Shown here: in pieces, positions 1-5,393 of the stretch
Layout of the letters: the number at the start of each line of letters is the position of its first letter
How positions within the stretch are numbered: the stretch's first letter is position 1
Source: Deltaproteobacteria bacterium
Lineage (GTDB): Bacteria > Desulfobacterota > Desulfobulbia > Desulfobulbales > VMSU01
Direction: 5' to 3'
Assembly: GCA_024274995.1 (NCBI GenBank)
Contig: JAJSAA010000275.1
Coordinates: forward strand, 1 to 7,184
DNA: 7,184 bases
The notes under the pieces: generated by a model
Told to the model about the DNA's origin: nothing
What the model saw: the letters and a program-made list of their open reading frames with translations, nothing else
Database searches by the model: none
Position numbers and translations under genes: made by a program

Positions 1-70
1 AATCCAGGCCTAACGCAAAAACCCAATTAGACACTACTGATAATTTTTCACAAAAAGAGTTGAGACTAAC

Positions 71-985
71 ATGTTTGAGAAACAAAATGAACTTATAAAA
101 TCGGGGATCATAACCCTGGTGGGGCAGCCGAATGTTGGGAAATCCACTCTGCTGAATACCCTTTTGGGACAGAAAATATCCATTGTCTCACCCAAACCCC
201 AGACCACCCGCAACCGCATATTAGCCATTATCAATGATCCGGGCTATCAGATCATCATGTTAGATACCCCCGGTCTTCATGAAGCGAGCGCCGAGCTCAA
301 TCAAGAAATGGTAAAAACGGCCTTAGATACCATGCGGGAGGTAGATATAATCGTCTTTATAGTCGACGCCGTAGCGCCACTGCCGAGAAAGGGCAAAAAT
401 CCCGCCAGTTACCTGTCTGCGGCCCGCGCCGCAACTCCGGTAATTCTCTTGATTAACAAGGTCGATCTCCTGGCGAGAGAGCAGCTCCTCCCCATAATTG
501 AGGCCTACCAGAACCTGCATGATTTCAAGGCCATCATCCCTATCTCGGCCCTGAAGAACAAGGGCACGAATATTATGATTGCAGAGTTGTTGAAGCTCCT
601 GCCCATGGGGCCGCGCTATTATCCAGAGGATATCCCTACTGATGCCAGCGAGAGATTTTTAATTGAAGAAATTATTCGAGAGAAGGTCTTTCTTTTAACC
701 TCCAAAGAAATCCCTTATTCCACGGCAGTAGTGGTGGACAGGTTTAAAGAGGAAGAAGGCCGTAATCTGGTGACTATTGATGCCACCATCCTCATTGAAA
801 AGAAATCGCAAAAGGGGATTATTATCGGCAAGGGGGGTAAAAAACTGCGGCAGATCGGAACCTCGGCCCGCATTGACATAGAACGGCTCCTTGAGCGCAA
901 GGTTATGCTCCGTCTCTGGGTCAAAATCCAGAAGAACTGGACCAAGAGCAACCGGGTACTAAAGGAACTGGGCTACCGGGGATAA
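71..985 (+). CDS. era: GTPase Era, ribosome assembly factor
   Basis: Era is a GTP-binding protein that binds the 3' end of 16S rRNA and helps mature the 30S subunit, in the cytoplasm and at the inner membrane. The 304-aa product has the full family layout and usual length (about 300 aa). The G1 P-loop GQPNVGKST is at residues 18-26, the switch I region PQTTRNR at 43-49, G3 DTPG at 65-68, G4 NKVD at 129-132 and G5 SAL near 159-161. A C-terminal KH RNA-binding domain has GIIIGKGG at 249-256 and the usual ending in LGY. The ATG is preceded by only a weak purine stretch (AAAAAGAG), but the N-terminus matches family length. A GATAAT hexamer at 39-44 could be a -10 box, without a convincing -35. 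The gene converges with the small gene at 1049-1372, with only 63 bp between them and no clear terminator. The gene to its left lies outside the window. Confidence 0.98.
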   Translation: MFEKQNELIKSGIITLVGQPNVGKSTLLNTLLGQKISIVSPKPQTTRNRILAIINDPGYQIIMLDTPGLHEASAELNQEMVKTALDTMREVDIIVFIVDAVAPLPRKGKNPASYLSAARAATPVILLINKVDLLAREQLLPIIEAYQNLHDFKAIIPISALKNKGTNIMIAELLKLLPMGPRYYPEDIPTDASERFLIEEIIREKVFLLTSKEIPYSTAVVVDRFKEEEGRNLVTIDATILIEKKSQKGIIIGKGGKKLRQIGTSARIDIERLLERKVMLRLWVKIQKNWTKSNRVLKELGYRG

Positions 986-1048
986 AGCCACCAAATTTAA
1001 GCACTCAACAAACCACACTCTTGACTTTATAAGCGTTTCAGGGACGCC

Positions 1049-1372
1049 CTAAATGGTCTTGTCAATCTGCGACTCCCTGGGCGGCTCACCTGGGGCCGGA
1101 GCAACCGACGGCAGCTGGTGTCGGCGCCGGGCCTCAACAATATCATGATTTGGGCTGGATTCCGCCGTCTGCTCCGGAGCACTGACCGCCCGTGAGGTTT
1201 CCAAGGTGGCAGCGGAGATATTATTCACCACCGCCGGGCCGATCTCACTTGTCCTCCCGGCCCCGGAAAGGCCTTCATTGTTGACATTGTCCACCTGAAC
1301 CGCCGGATTTATCTCCCGCTCAGGAGCTGTTTGGTTGTGCGTGTTAGTAAGGTTCGCCGGATCTATTACCAT
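1049..1372 (-). CDS. small hydrophilic, probably disordered protein of unknown function (107 aa)
   Basis: I do not recognise a named family. The predicted 107-aa protein has no Phe, Tyr, Trp or Cys and only one Lys (residue 105), and is rich in Ala, Pro, Asn, Glu, Ser and Thr. It has no signal peptide or membrane segment. It is therefore probably intrinsically disordered, apart from a short possible helix around GPAVVNNISAATLETSRAV (45-63). The C-terminal third is Pro- and Arg-rich (ARRRHQLPSVAPAPGEPPRE, 81-100). Evidence that it is a real gene is unusually good: a perfect AAAGGAGG ribosome site six bases before the ATG, and a near-consensus promoter directly upstream. It lies downstream of the universal stress protein gene on the same strand, but a terminator-like hairpin separates the two, so it is probably transcribed alone. 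The middle segment is vaguely reminiscent of small motility- or flagellum-associated proteins of Desulfobacterota, but this is only an impression. Confidence 0.75.
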   Translation of the reverse strand: MVIDPANLTNTHNQTAPEREINPAVQVDNVNNEGLSGAGRTSEIGPAVVNNISAATLETSRAVSAPEQTAESSPNHDIVEARRRHQLPSVAPAPGEPPRESQIDKTI

Positions 1373-1378
1373 GACCTA

Positions 1379-1386
1379 CCTCCTTT
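1379..1386 (-). promoter_or_regulatory. strong Shine-Dalgarno site for the small 107-aa gene
   Basis: On the minus strand the eight bases read AAAGGAGG, a full match to the anti-Shine-Dalgarno core, and stand six bases before the ATG at 1372. It is the strongest ribosome site in the window and fixes the start codon. Confidence 0.85.
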
Positions 1387-1401
1387 GTCAGCTTTCCGCC
1401 C

Positions 1402-1429
1402 ATTATACCACAGCACAGAGCCAGGTCAA
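1402..1429 (-). promoter_or_regulatory. near-consensus sigma70 promoter for the small 107-aa gene
   Basis: On the minus strand there is a -35 box TTGACC (1424-1429, five of six bases) and a perfect -10 box TATAAT (1402-1407), separated by 16 bases. The expected start of transcription is near 1395, giving a 5' untranslated region of only about 20 bases that contains little beyond the AAAGGAGG ribosome site. I see no operator-like palindrome over it, which suggests constitutive, fairly high expression. Confidence 0.75.
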
Positions 1430-1458
1430 ATAAATCTTGAGCCCAAAACGTGGGGCGT

Positions 1459-1499
1459 AATAAAACAAAGGGGCAAAAACAAATTAATATCTTTACCCC
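1459..1499 (-). terminator. probable intrinsic terminator after the universal stress protein gene
   Basis: Read on the minus strand, GGGGUAAA (1492-1499) pairs with UUUGCCCC (1470-1477). This gives an 8-bp stem with one U-G pair, a 14-base loop and a following U-rich run UUUGUUUUAUU (1459-1469). The loop is longer than usual, so efficiency is uncertain. It lies about 120 bases past the usp stop codon and just upstream of the promoter at 1402-1429, which is where a boundary between the two units would be expected. The intervening 1500-1622 has no gene I can support. Confidence 0.5.
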
Positions 1500-1622
1500 A
1501 GTCCAATATCATCAAACCTGATGCACCAACCGCCCTCTTTTACTACCCATAAACAATGACACTCACTGAGAACGGAGCGCCCCTGCATTCCCAAAGCACT
1601 CAAGATGTTGCGCTGAACCCTT

Positions 1623-2075
1623 TTATTTATTTAATCCGAAGGGATTGAAGGTAAGAACCGGGCAGGATGCGGTATTGACCACCTGTTTCGCAGTGCTGCC
1701 CATCAGGAATTCTTCCAGCCCTTTAATACCGCGGGTACCAATGATAATCATATCGGCCTTTTCTTTGGCGGCAAAGACAACAATTTCCTCAGCCGCCTTA
1801 CCAATAACTACTTTGCCGGAAACACCGCCCTTGAGGTATTGATACTTTTCCACCAGCTCAACCATCTTTTTTTCGGTTTTATCTTTCATTTCCTGTTTTA
1901 TAACGGCAAAAGACGGGTGTACCAAAAGCATGTCATAGCCTCGAAAATCATTGACCACATGAAAAAAAACGACCTGAGCTCCCATCATGTCTGCCATAGA
2001 AGCCGCATAATCAGCCACCTTGTCTATAGTGCTTGTAAAATCAACCGGAACAATAACTTTCTTTATTTTATCCAT
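1623..2075 (-). CDS. universal stress protein, UspA family, ATP-binding type
   Basis: This is a single-domain universal stress protein of 150 aa, typical for the family, and cytoplasmic. Such proteins form dimers, bind ATP or AMP and are induced by growth arrest or stress; the precise role here is unknown. Visible features are the N-terminal strand KKVIVPVDFT (5-14) with the conserved Asp12, and the ATP-loop signature G-2x-G-9x-G-S at residues 113-127 (GTRG, then GS), which places it in the nucleotide-binding subclass. The C-terminal strand is CPVLTF (138-143). The start was chosen at 2075 because AGGGAG (2084-2089) lies eight bases upstream. An in-frame ATG at 2105 would add ten residues that do not belong to the domain. 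It is divergent from leuC. A perfect TTGACA lies upstream at 2189-2194 on this strand but has no good -10 box, so its promoter is not assigned. Confidence 0.95.
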   Translation of the reverse strand: MDKIKKVIVPVDFTSTIDKVADYAASMADMMGAQVVFFHVVNDFRGYDMLLVHPSFAVIKQEMKDKTEKKMVELVEKYQYLKGGVSGKVVIGKAAEEIVVFAAKEKADMIIIGTRGIKGLEEFLMGSTAKQVVNTASCPVLTFNPFGLNK

Positions 2076-2239
2076 TATATTTTCTCCCTGTGTTTGGATA
2101 AACAAGGCGAGAAGAATCAGGAATCCCTTTTCGCTGTCATATCCATGGTTAACGTAATGCCCATCAGCATGAACATTACAGGTGTTTTTGTCAATCTTTT
2201 TTTGCTTCCTGTAAAAAAATGGCCCGGGGAGGCAGATTT

Positions 2240-2299
2240 ATGTTTTTATTGCCCTCTGCGGCTGCTGGACCTGTCGCATCAGGCTCCTCCACGACATAG
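2240..2299 (+). CDS. possible leader peptide upstream of leuC (19 aa)
   Basis: An ATG preceded seven bases earlier by GGGGAGG opens a 19-codon frame, MFLLPSAAAGPVASGSSTT, ending in TAG about 150 bp before leuC. The good ribosome site in an otherwise gene-free leader is the main support. Two adjacent Leu codons (TTA TTG, codons 3-4) could sense leucine, but the peptide is not Leu-rich overall. Overlapping it in another frame is a denser Leu run (CTG CGG CTG CTG GAC CTG, 2255-2272) in a frame ending at TAA 2301-2303, but that frame lacks a ribosome site near any ATG. Either could be a leucine attenuator peptide, or neither. Without homologues this is speculative. Confidence 0.25.
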   Translation: MFLLPSAAAGPVASGSSTT

Positions 2300-2366
2300 G
2301 TAAATTACAGCCGTCACGGCACCCCCCCCCAAAGGTATATAACAGCGCCGATATCGCTTTATTTTT
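2258..2366 (+). promoter_or_regulatory. possible attenuator-like RNA structure in the leuC leader
   Basis: The rightward transcript can form an outer stem GCGGCUG/CAGCCGU (2258-2264 with 2308-2314, one G-U pair). It encloses a hairpin GGACCUG/CAGG-C-UCC (2267-2273 with 2280-2287, one bulged C, six-base loop). About 30 bases further on, AGCG (2344-2347) pairs with CGCU (2355-2358), followed by UUAUUUUU, a weak terminator shape with only a four-bp stem. The order of short peptide, stem, then terminator-like element resembles amino-acid attenuation of leucine operons. No T-box consensus is visible. I did not find a clear mutually exclusive antiterminator, so the mechanism is unproven. Confidence 0.25.
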
Positions 2367-2447
2367 AACCCTTATCCTGTTATAAGCAAAATAAGAAAAA
2401 ATCAAGCTGCATTTGGAGCAGCGGACAATGATTTTCCGGAGAATAAA

Positions 2448-3728
2448 ATGGGCAAAACAATAACAGAAAAAATATTCGCGGCTCACCTTCGGGATACGCC
2501 CAGCGCTGGGAACGCTATCCTGGATATTGACGTGGTTATGTGCCACGAAATCACCACCCCCATCGCCATTAATGACCTCACGGAACGGGGTATGGACCGG
2601 GTCTTTAATGCCGACAGGATCAAAGCCGTTATCGATCATGTAACCCCGGCCAAGGACTCCAAGACCGCTCTGCAGGGCAAAATCATCCGGGAATGGGCTC
2701 ATCGCCATAAGATCAAAGATTTTTTTGATATTGGCGCCAACGGGGTATGTCACGCCATTTTCCCAGAGAAGGGCTTTATCCGACCGGGGAACACGGTGAT
2801 TATGGGCGACTCTCACACCTGCACTCACGGGGCCTTTGGAGCCTTCTCCGCCGGGATTGGCACCACCGACCTTGAGGTGGGGATTTTAAAAGGCGTCTGT
2901 GCCTTCCGCACCCCGGAGACCATAAAAATATTACTTAACGGTACTCTGCCGGAAGGCGTTTTTGCCAAGGACATTATTTTGAGCATCATCAAAAAGCTCA
3001 CCGTTAAAGGGGCCACTGACAAAATCATGGAATTCAGCGGGCCGGTGGTGGATGAAATGAGCATGGCCGCCCGGATGACTATGTGTAACATGGCCATTGA
3101 GGCCGGTGCCACCTGCGGCGTATGTCTGCCGGATATGGTAACCGCCGACTACCTGTGGCCCTTCATCAAGGACGATTATGCCTCCCGCGCAGAGGCAGCG
3201 GCAGATTTCAAAAAATGGCATTCCGATCCCGATGCCGATTATGCCGGAGAGTTAACCTTTGAGGTCAGTTCCCTGACCCCGCAGGTGACCTACGGTTACA
3301 AGCCGGATGAGGTCAAGGATATCGCCGAGATGTCCGGTACCGCTGTTGATCAGGTCTATATCGGCTCCTGTACCAACGGCCGGATTGAGGATCTGCGGGT
3401 GGCGGCCTCCATCCTTAAAGGGCGAAAAATAGCCGCCGGGGTACGGGGCATAGTCTCACCGGCCACCCCCAAGACTTACAGCATGGCCTTAGAGGAGGGA
3501 CTTATCGAAACCTTTATGCAGGCTGGATTCTGTGTTACCAATCCCACCTGCGGGGCCTGCCTCGGAATGAGTAATGGGGTATTGGCCGAGGGCGAGGTCT
3601 GCGCCTCCACCACCAACCGTAATTTTAACGGCCGCATGGGCAAGGGCGGCATGGTGCACCTCATGAGCCCCCTTTCCGCCGCCGCTGCCGCTGTCAAAGG
3701 TGTCATCACCGATCCGCGCAGCCTGTAG
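2448..3728 (+). CDS. leuC: 3-isopropylmalate dehydratase large subunit (LeuC, short 426-aa type)
   Basis: With LeuD it isomerises 2-isopropylmalate to 3-isopropylmalate in leucine synthesis, in the cytoplasm, using a [4Fe-4S] cluster. The 426-aa length matches the shorter archaeal-like LeuC class (about 420 aa), not the E. coli type (about 466 aa). Cluster ligands are Cys308 (GSCTNGR) and Cys368 and Cys371 (NPTCGACLG). Other aconitase-family motifs are GDSHTCTHGAFGA (120-132), MTMCNMAIEAGA (210-221) and STTNRNFNGRMG (387-398). An oddity is ATCGVCLPD (221-229), where many family members have AKxG followed by non-Cys residues; this adds Cys223 and Cys226. The start is supported by GGAGA (2438-2442) five bases before the ATG. 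It lies 75 bp before leuD and is probably co-transcribed with it. Homoaconitase or dimethylmalate dehydratase large subunits look alike, so the substrate is assigned by likelihood. Confidence 0.92.
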   Translation: MGKTITEKIFAAHLRDTPSAGNAILDIDVVMCHEITTPIAINDLTERGMDRVFNADRIKAVIDHVTPAKDSKTALQGKIIREWAHRHKIKDFFDIGANGVCHAIFPEKGFIRPGNTVIMGDSHTCTHGAFGAFSAGIGTTDLEVGILKGVCAFRTPETIKILLNGTLPEGVFAKDIILSIIKKLTVKGATDKIMEFSGPVVDEMSMAARMTMCNMAIEAGATCGVCLPDMVTADYLWPFIKDDYASRAEAAADFKKWHSDPDADYAGELTFEVSSLTPQVTYGYKPDEVKDIAEMSGTAVDQVYIGSCTNGRIEDLRVAASILKGRKIAAGVRGIVSPATPKTYSMALEEGLIETFMQAGFCVTNPTCGACLGMSNGVLAEGEVCASTTNRNFNGRMGKGGMVHLMSPLSAAAAAVKGVITDPRSL

Positions 3729-3803
3729 GACGACTGCCGCATAACTAAATGATAAATCAGGCCGGATGACAAGCCAGCCTTGGAGCAGCAAAGGAGAATC
3801 ATA

Positions 3804-4316
3804 ATGAAAGAATTTGGTGGCGCCTGTGTACTACTTGATCGGAGTGACATCAATACCGATGAGATAATTCCAGCCAAATACCTGACTGAAAATTCCAAGT
3901 TGGCCTTAAAACCCTATATCCTTGAAGACTTGAAGCTCAATGGTTTTAATCCCCAGGCCAGCCTTGAGGGGGCCAGGGTAATTATTACCCGGCAGAATTT
4001 TGGCTGCGGCTCATCAAGGGAACACGCGGTATGGGTTTTGGAGGTAAACAATATAAACGTGGTCATCGCCGAGAGCTTTGCCCGCATTTTCCGCCAAAAT
4101 ACCTTTAATTGCGGGATGCTGGCCATTGAATTACCCCAAGAGGATATTGAGGCCATATTTGCCATCGAGGCCAAAGAACTTAAAGTTGATCTAAAGGGGC
4201 AGGAAATAACCGCTCTGGGTAACGGCGAACATCGCGCCAGTTTTGCCCTGAACCCTTTCGATCAGGAGCTGGTCATGGCCGGAGGCTGGCTGGCCTACGC
4301 CGACCAGAAATACTGA
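3804..4316 (+). CDS. leuD: 3-isopropylmalate dehydratase small subunit (LeuD, 170 aa)
   Basis: This is the swivelling small subunit that completes the active site of LeuC. The 170-aa length is normal for the short LeuD class. Motifs are DINTDEIIPAKYL (15-27), whose last part is the substrate-recognition loop; NFGCGSSREHAVW (65-77), with the conserved Ser and Arg that bind substrate carboxylates in the aconitase family; and SFARIFRQNTFNCG (91-104). The ATG at 3804 is preferred because AAAGGAGAA (3790-3798) precedes it at good spacing; an in-frame TTG at 3780 would lie upstream of that site and is rejected. It follows leuC by 75 bp. No leuB or leuA follows: the next gene is an unrelated oxidoreductase, and a run of eight T (4331-4338) past the stop has no clear hairpin. 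The recognition loop reads YLTE, which does not by itself exclude homoaconitate or dimethylmalate as substrate. Confidence 0.92.
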   Translation: MKEFGGACVLLDRSDINTDEIIPAKYLTENSKLALKPYILEDLKLNGFNPQASLEGARVIITRQNFGCGSSREHAVWVLEVNNINVVIAESFARIFRQNTFNCGMLAIELPQEDIEAIFAIEAKELKVDLKGQEITALGNGEHRASFALNPFDQELVMAGGWLAYADQKY

Positions 4317-4404
4317 TTTTCCCACCCGAATTTTTTTTAACAAAACGTAACTGTTTAGGGCAATTTACAGTCACACCTGAATAGTTACAACAAAACAATA
4401 AACA
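4317..4404 (+). promoter_or_regulatory. AT-rich spacer between leuD and the oxidoreductase, with inverted repeats
   Basis: This 88-bp spacer has a run of eight T (4331-4338). GTAACTGT (near 4347-4354) can pair with ACAGTCAC (7 of 8 bases) about 12 bases later, or with AGTTAC just before the next gene. These could form alternative hairpins or an operator, and may mark the start of a new transcription unit for the oxidoreductase and lpxB. No good -35/-10 pair and no Shine-Dalgarno site are visible. Confidence 0.25.
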
Positions 4405-5373
4405 ATGAATAAAATAAAAATCGGGGTGATTGGCGTTGGCTATCTCGGCCGCTTTCACGCTGAAAAATACAAAGCTATGGCGGACGTCGAGCTGGTGGGA
4501 GTCGCTGATTCACACCCCGGACGAGCCCTGCAAATAGCCCAGGAGATGCAGACAAGGCATTTCAGCAATTACCATAAAATGTTGAGCCTGGTCGATGCCG
4601 TCAGCATTGTGGTGCCCACCAAGGGACATGCGCGGGCCGCCCTGGATTGTCTCGATTACGGGGTTGATATCTTCATAGAAAAACCCATGACTGTCACCAT
4701 GGAGGAGGCGGATGCCATTATAAGCAAGGCCGAAGCGTGCCAGCGCCTCGTCCAGGTTGGCCATATTGAGCGCTTCAATCCTGCGGTTATGGCCATGGAA
4801 CAATATATAACCAATCCCATATTCATTGAAGCCCAGCGCCTGCACGCCTTTAACCCCCGCGGGGCCGATGTTGATGTCACTCTTGATCTCATGATTCATG
4901 ATTTGGATATTATCATGAACATAGTTAAATCACCATTGAAGCATGTCCTGGCCATGGGTACTTCTGTCATTACCGACACCTCAGACATGGCCAACGCCAG
5001 ACTGGTCTTTGAGAATGGCTGCACCGCGAATCTCACCGCCAGCCGGGTCTCCAAGACCAGTACCCGGAAATTACGCATCTTTCAGCAGGAGTCCTATATT
5101 TCCCTTGATTACGGCAAAAAAGAGATCTGGGTAAGTAAACAATTACCCACCAACCAGGCCGGCAACGGCCTACCCCGTGACGACACTAAGCAGTTCACCT
5201 TTACCGATGATGCCCTGGAAACGGAATTAAAGGCCTTTGTCCTCAATATCAGAGAGCGCAGTATCCCCATGGTCAGCGGTCGAGAGGGGCGTCTGGCCCT
5301 GAAGATCGCCCACCAGATAATTGAACTGATTAATGATTTCCGCGCCGAGCACCCGGATCTCATAACTCGATAA
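4405..5373 (+). CDS. Gfo/Idh/MocA-family NAD(P)-dependent oxidoreductase, lipid-A-linked
   Basis: This is a cytoplasmic dehydrogenase of 322 aa. It has an N-terminal Rossmann fold with GVIGVGYLGRFH (7-18, the GxGxxG dinucleotide loop), the family EKP motif at 92-94 with the catalytic-site Lys93, HIERFNP at 120-126, and DLMIHDLDI (161-169), which carries the conserved His165 of the catalytic region. No signal peptide or membrane segment is present. The ATG is fixed by an in-frame TAA six bases upstream (4399-4401), and the N-terminus fits the fold exactly, yet no Shine-Dalgarno site precedes it. It lies 20 bp before lpxB and is probably co-transcribed. Family members oxidise sugars or sugar nucleotides. 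GnnA of Acidithiobacillus, encoded between lpxA and lpxB, makes UDP-3-keto-GlcNAc for amide-linked lipid A, so a GnnA-like role is plausible here. The partner aminotransferase GnnB is not in the window, so the substrate is not assigned. Confidence 0.88.
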   Translation: MNKIKIGVIGVGYLGRFHAEKYKAMADVELVGVADSHPGRALQIAQEMQTRHFSNYHKMLSLVDAVSIVVPTKGHARAALDCLDYGVDIFIEKPMTVTMEEADAIISKAEACQRLVQVGHIERFNPAVMAMEQYITNPIFIEAQRLHAFNPRGADVDVTLDLMIHDLDIIMNIVKSPLKHVLAMGTSVITDTSDMANARLVFENGCTANLTASRVSKTSTRKLRIFQQESYISLDYGKKEIWVSKQLPTNQAGNGLPRDDTKQFTFTDDALETELKAFVLNIRERSIPMVSGREGRLALKIAHQIIELINDFRAEHPDLITR

Positions 5374-5393
5374 AATCCAGAACGGCCCGTAAA

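Larger units (their letters stand above)
2076..2447. other. divergent intergenic region between usp and leuC
   Basis: This 372-bp stretch separates two divergent genes and must hold both promoters. No conserved protein is encoded. Toward leuC it has a weak promoter candidate (TTGTCA at 2188-2193, 18-base spacer, TAAAAA at 2212-2217). It also holds a short reading frame with a good ribosome site (2240-2299), a foldable segment (2258-2314), a run of nine C (2322-2330), a weak terminator-like element (2344-2366) and an inverted repeat CTTAT/ATAAG around the TTATAA box near 2371-2386. A second leuC promoter at that TTATAA box is possible; it would bypass the leader elements. Confidence 0.6.

Noticed and set aside
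1..70. Possible mobile-element end or promoter upstream of era
   Set aside because: The sequence had a faintly familiar look but has no terminal inverted repeat or transposase in view, and only a lone GATAAT box.
1041..1051. AGGG-ACG-CCCT hairpin between era and the small gene
   Set aside because: It has a four-bp stem and three-base loop without a U-tract on either strand, so it is not a convincing terminator.
2166..2194. TTGACA on the minus strand as usp promoter
   Set aside because: The -35 is perfect, but the hexamer at 17 bases is CATGCT, a poor -10 box, so no promoter is called.
1839..2303. Open frame of 154 codons on the plus strand
   Set aside because: Its first half is antisense to the universal stress protein gene, its sequence is not protein-like and no ribosome site precedes it. 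Only its Leu-rich tail is discussed as part of the leuC leader.
2280..2447. T-box or known riboswitch before leuC
   Set aside because: No T-box consensus (AGGGTGG-type) or recognisable riboswitch core is present.
2238..2828. Open frame of 196 codons on the minus strand
   Set aside because: It is mostly antisense to leuC, with no recognisable domain; the codon pattern follows leuC on the plus strand.
3476..3898. Open frame of 140 codons on the minus strand over the leuC-leuD junction
   Set aside because: It is antisense to two well-supported genes, with low-complexity translation.
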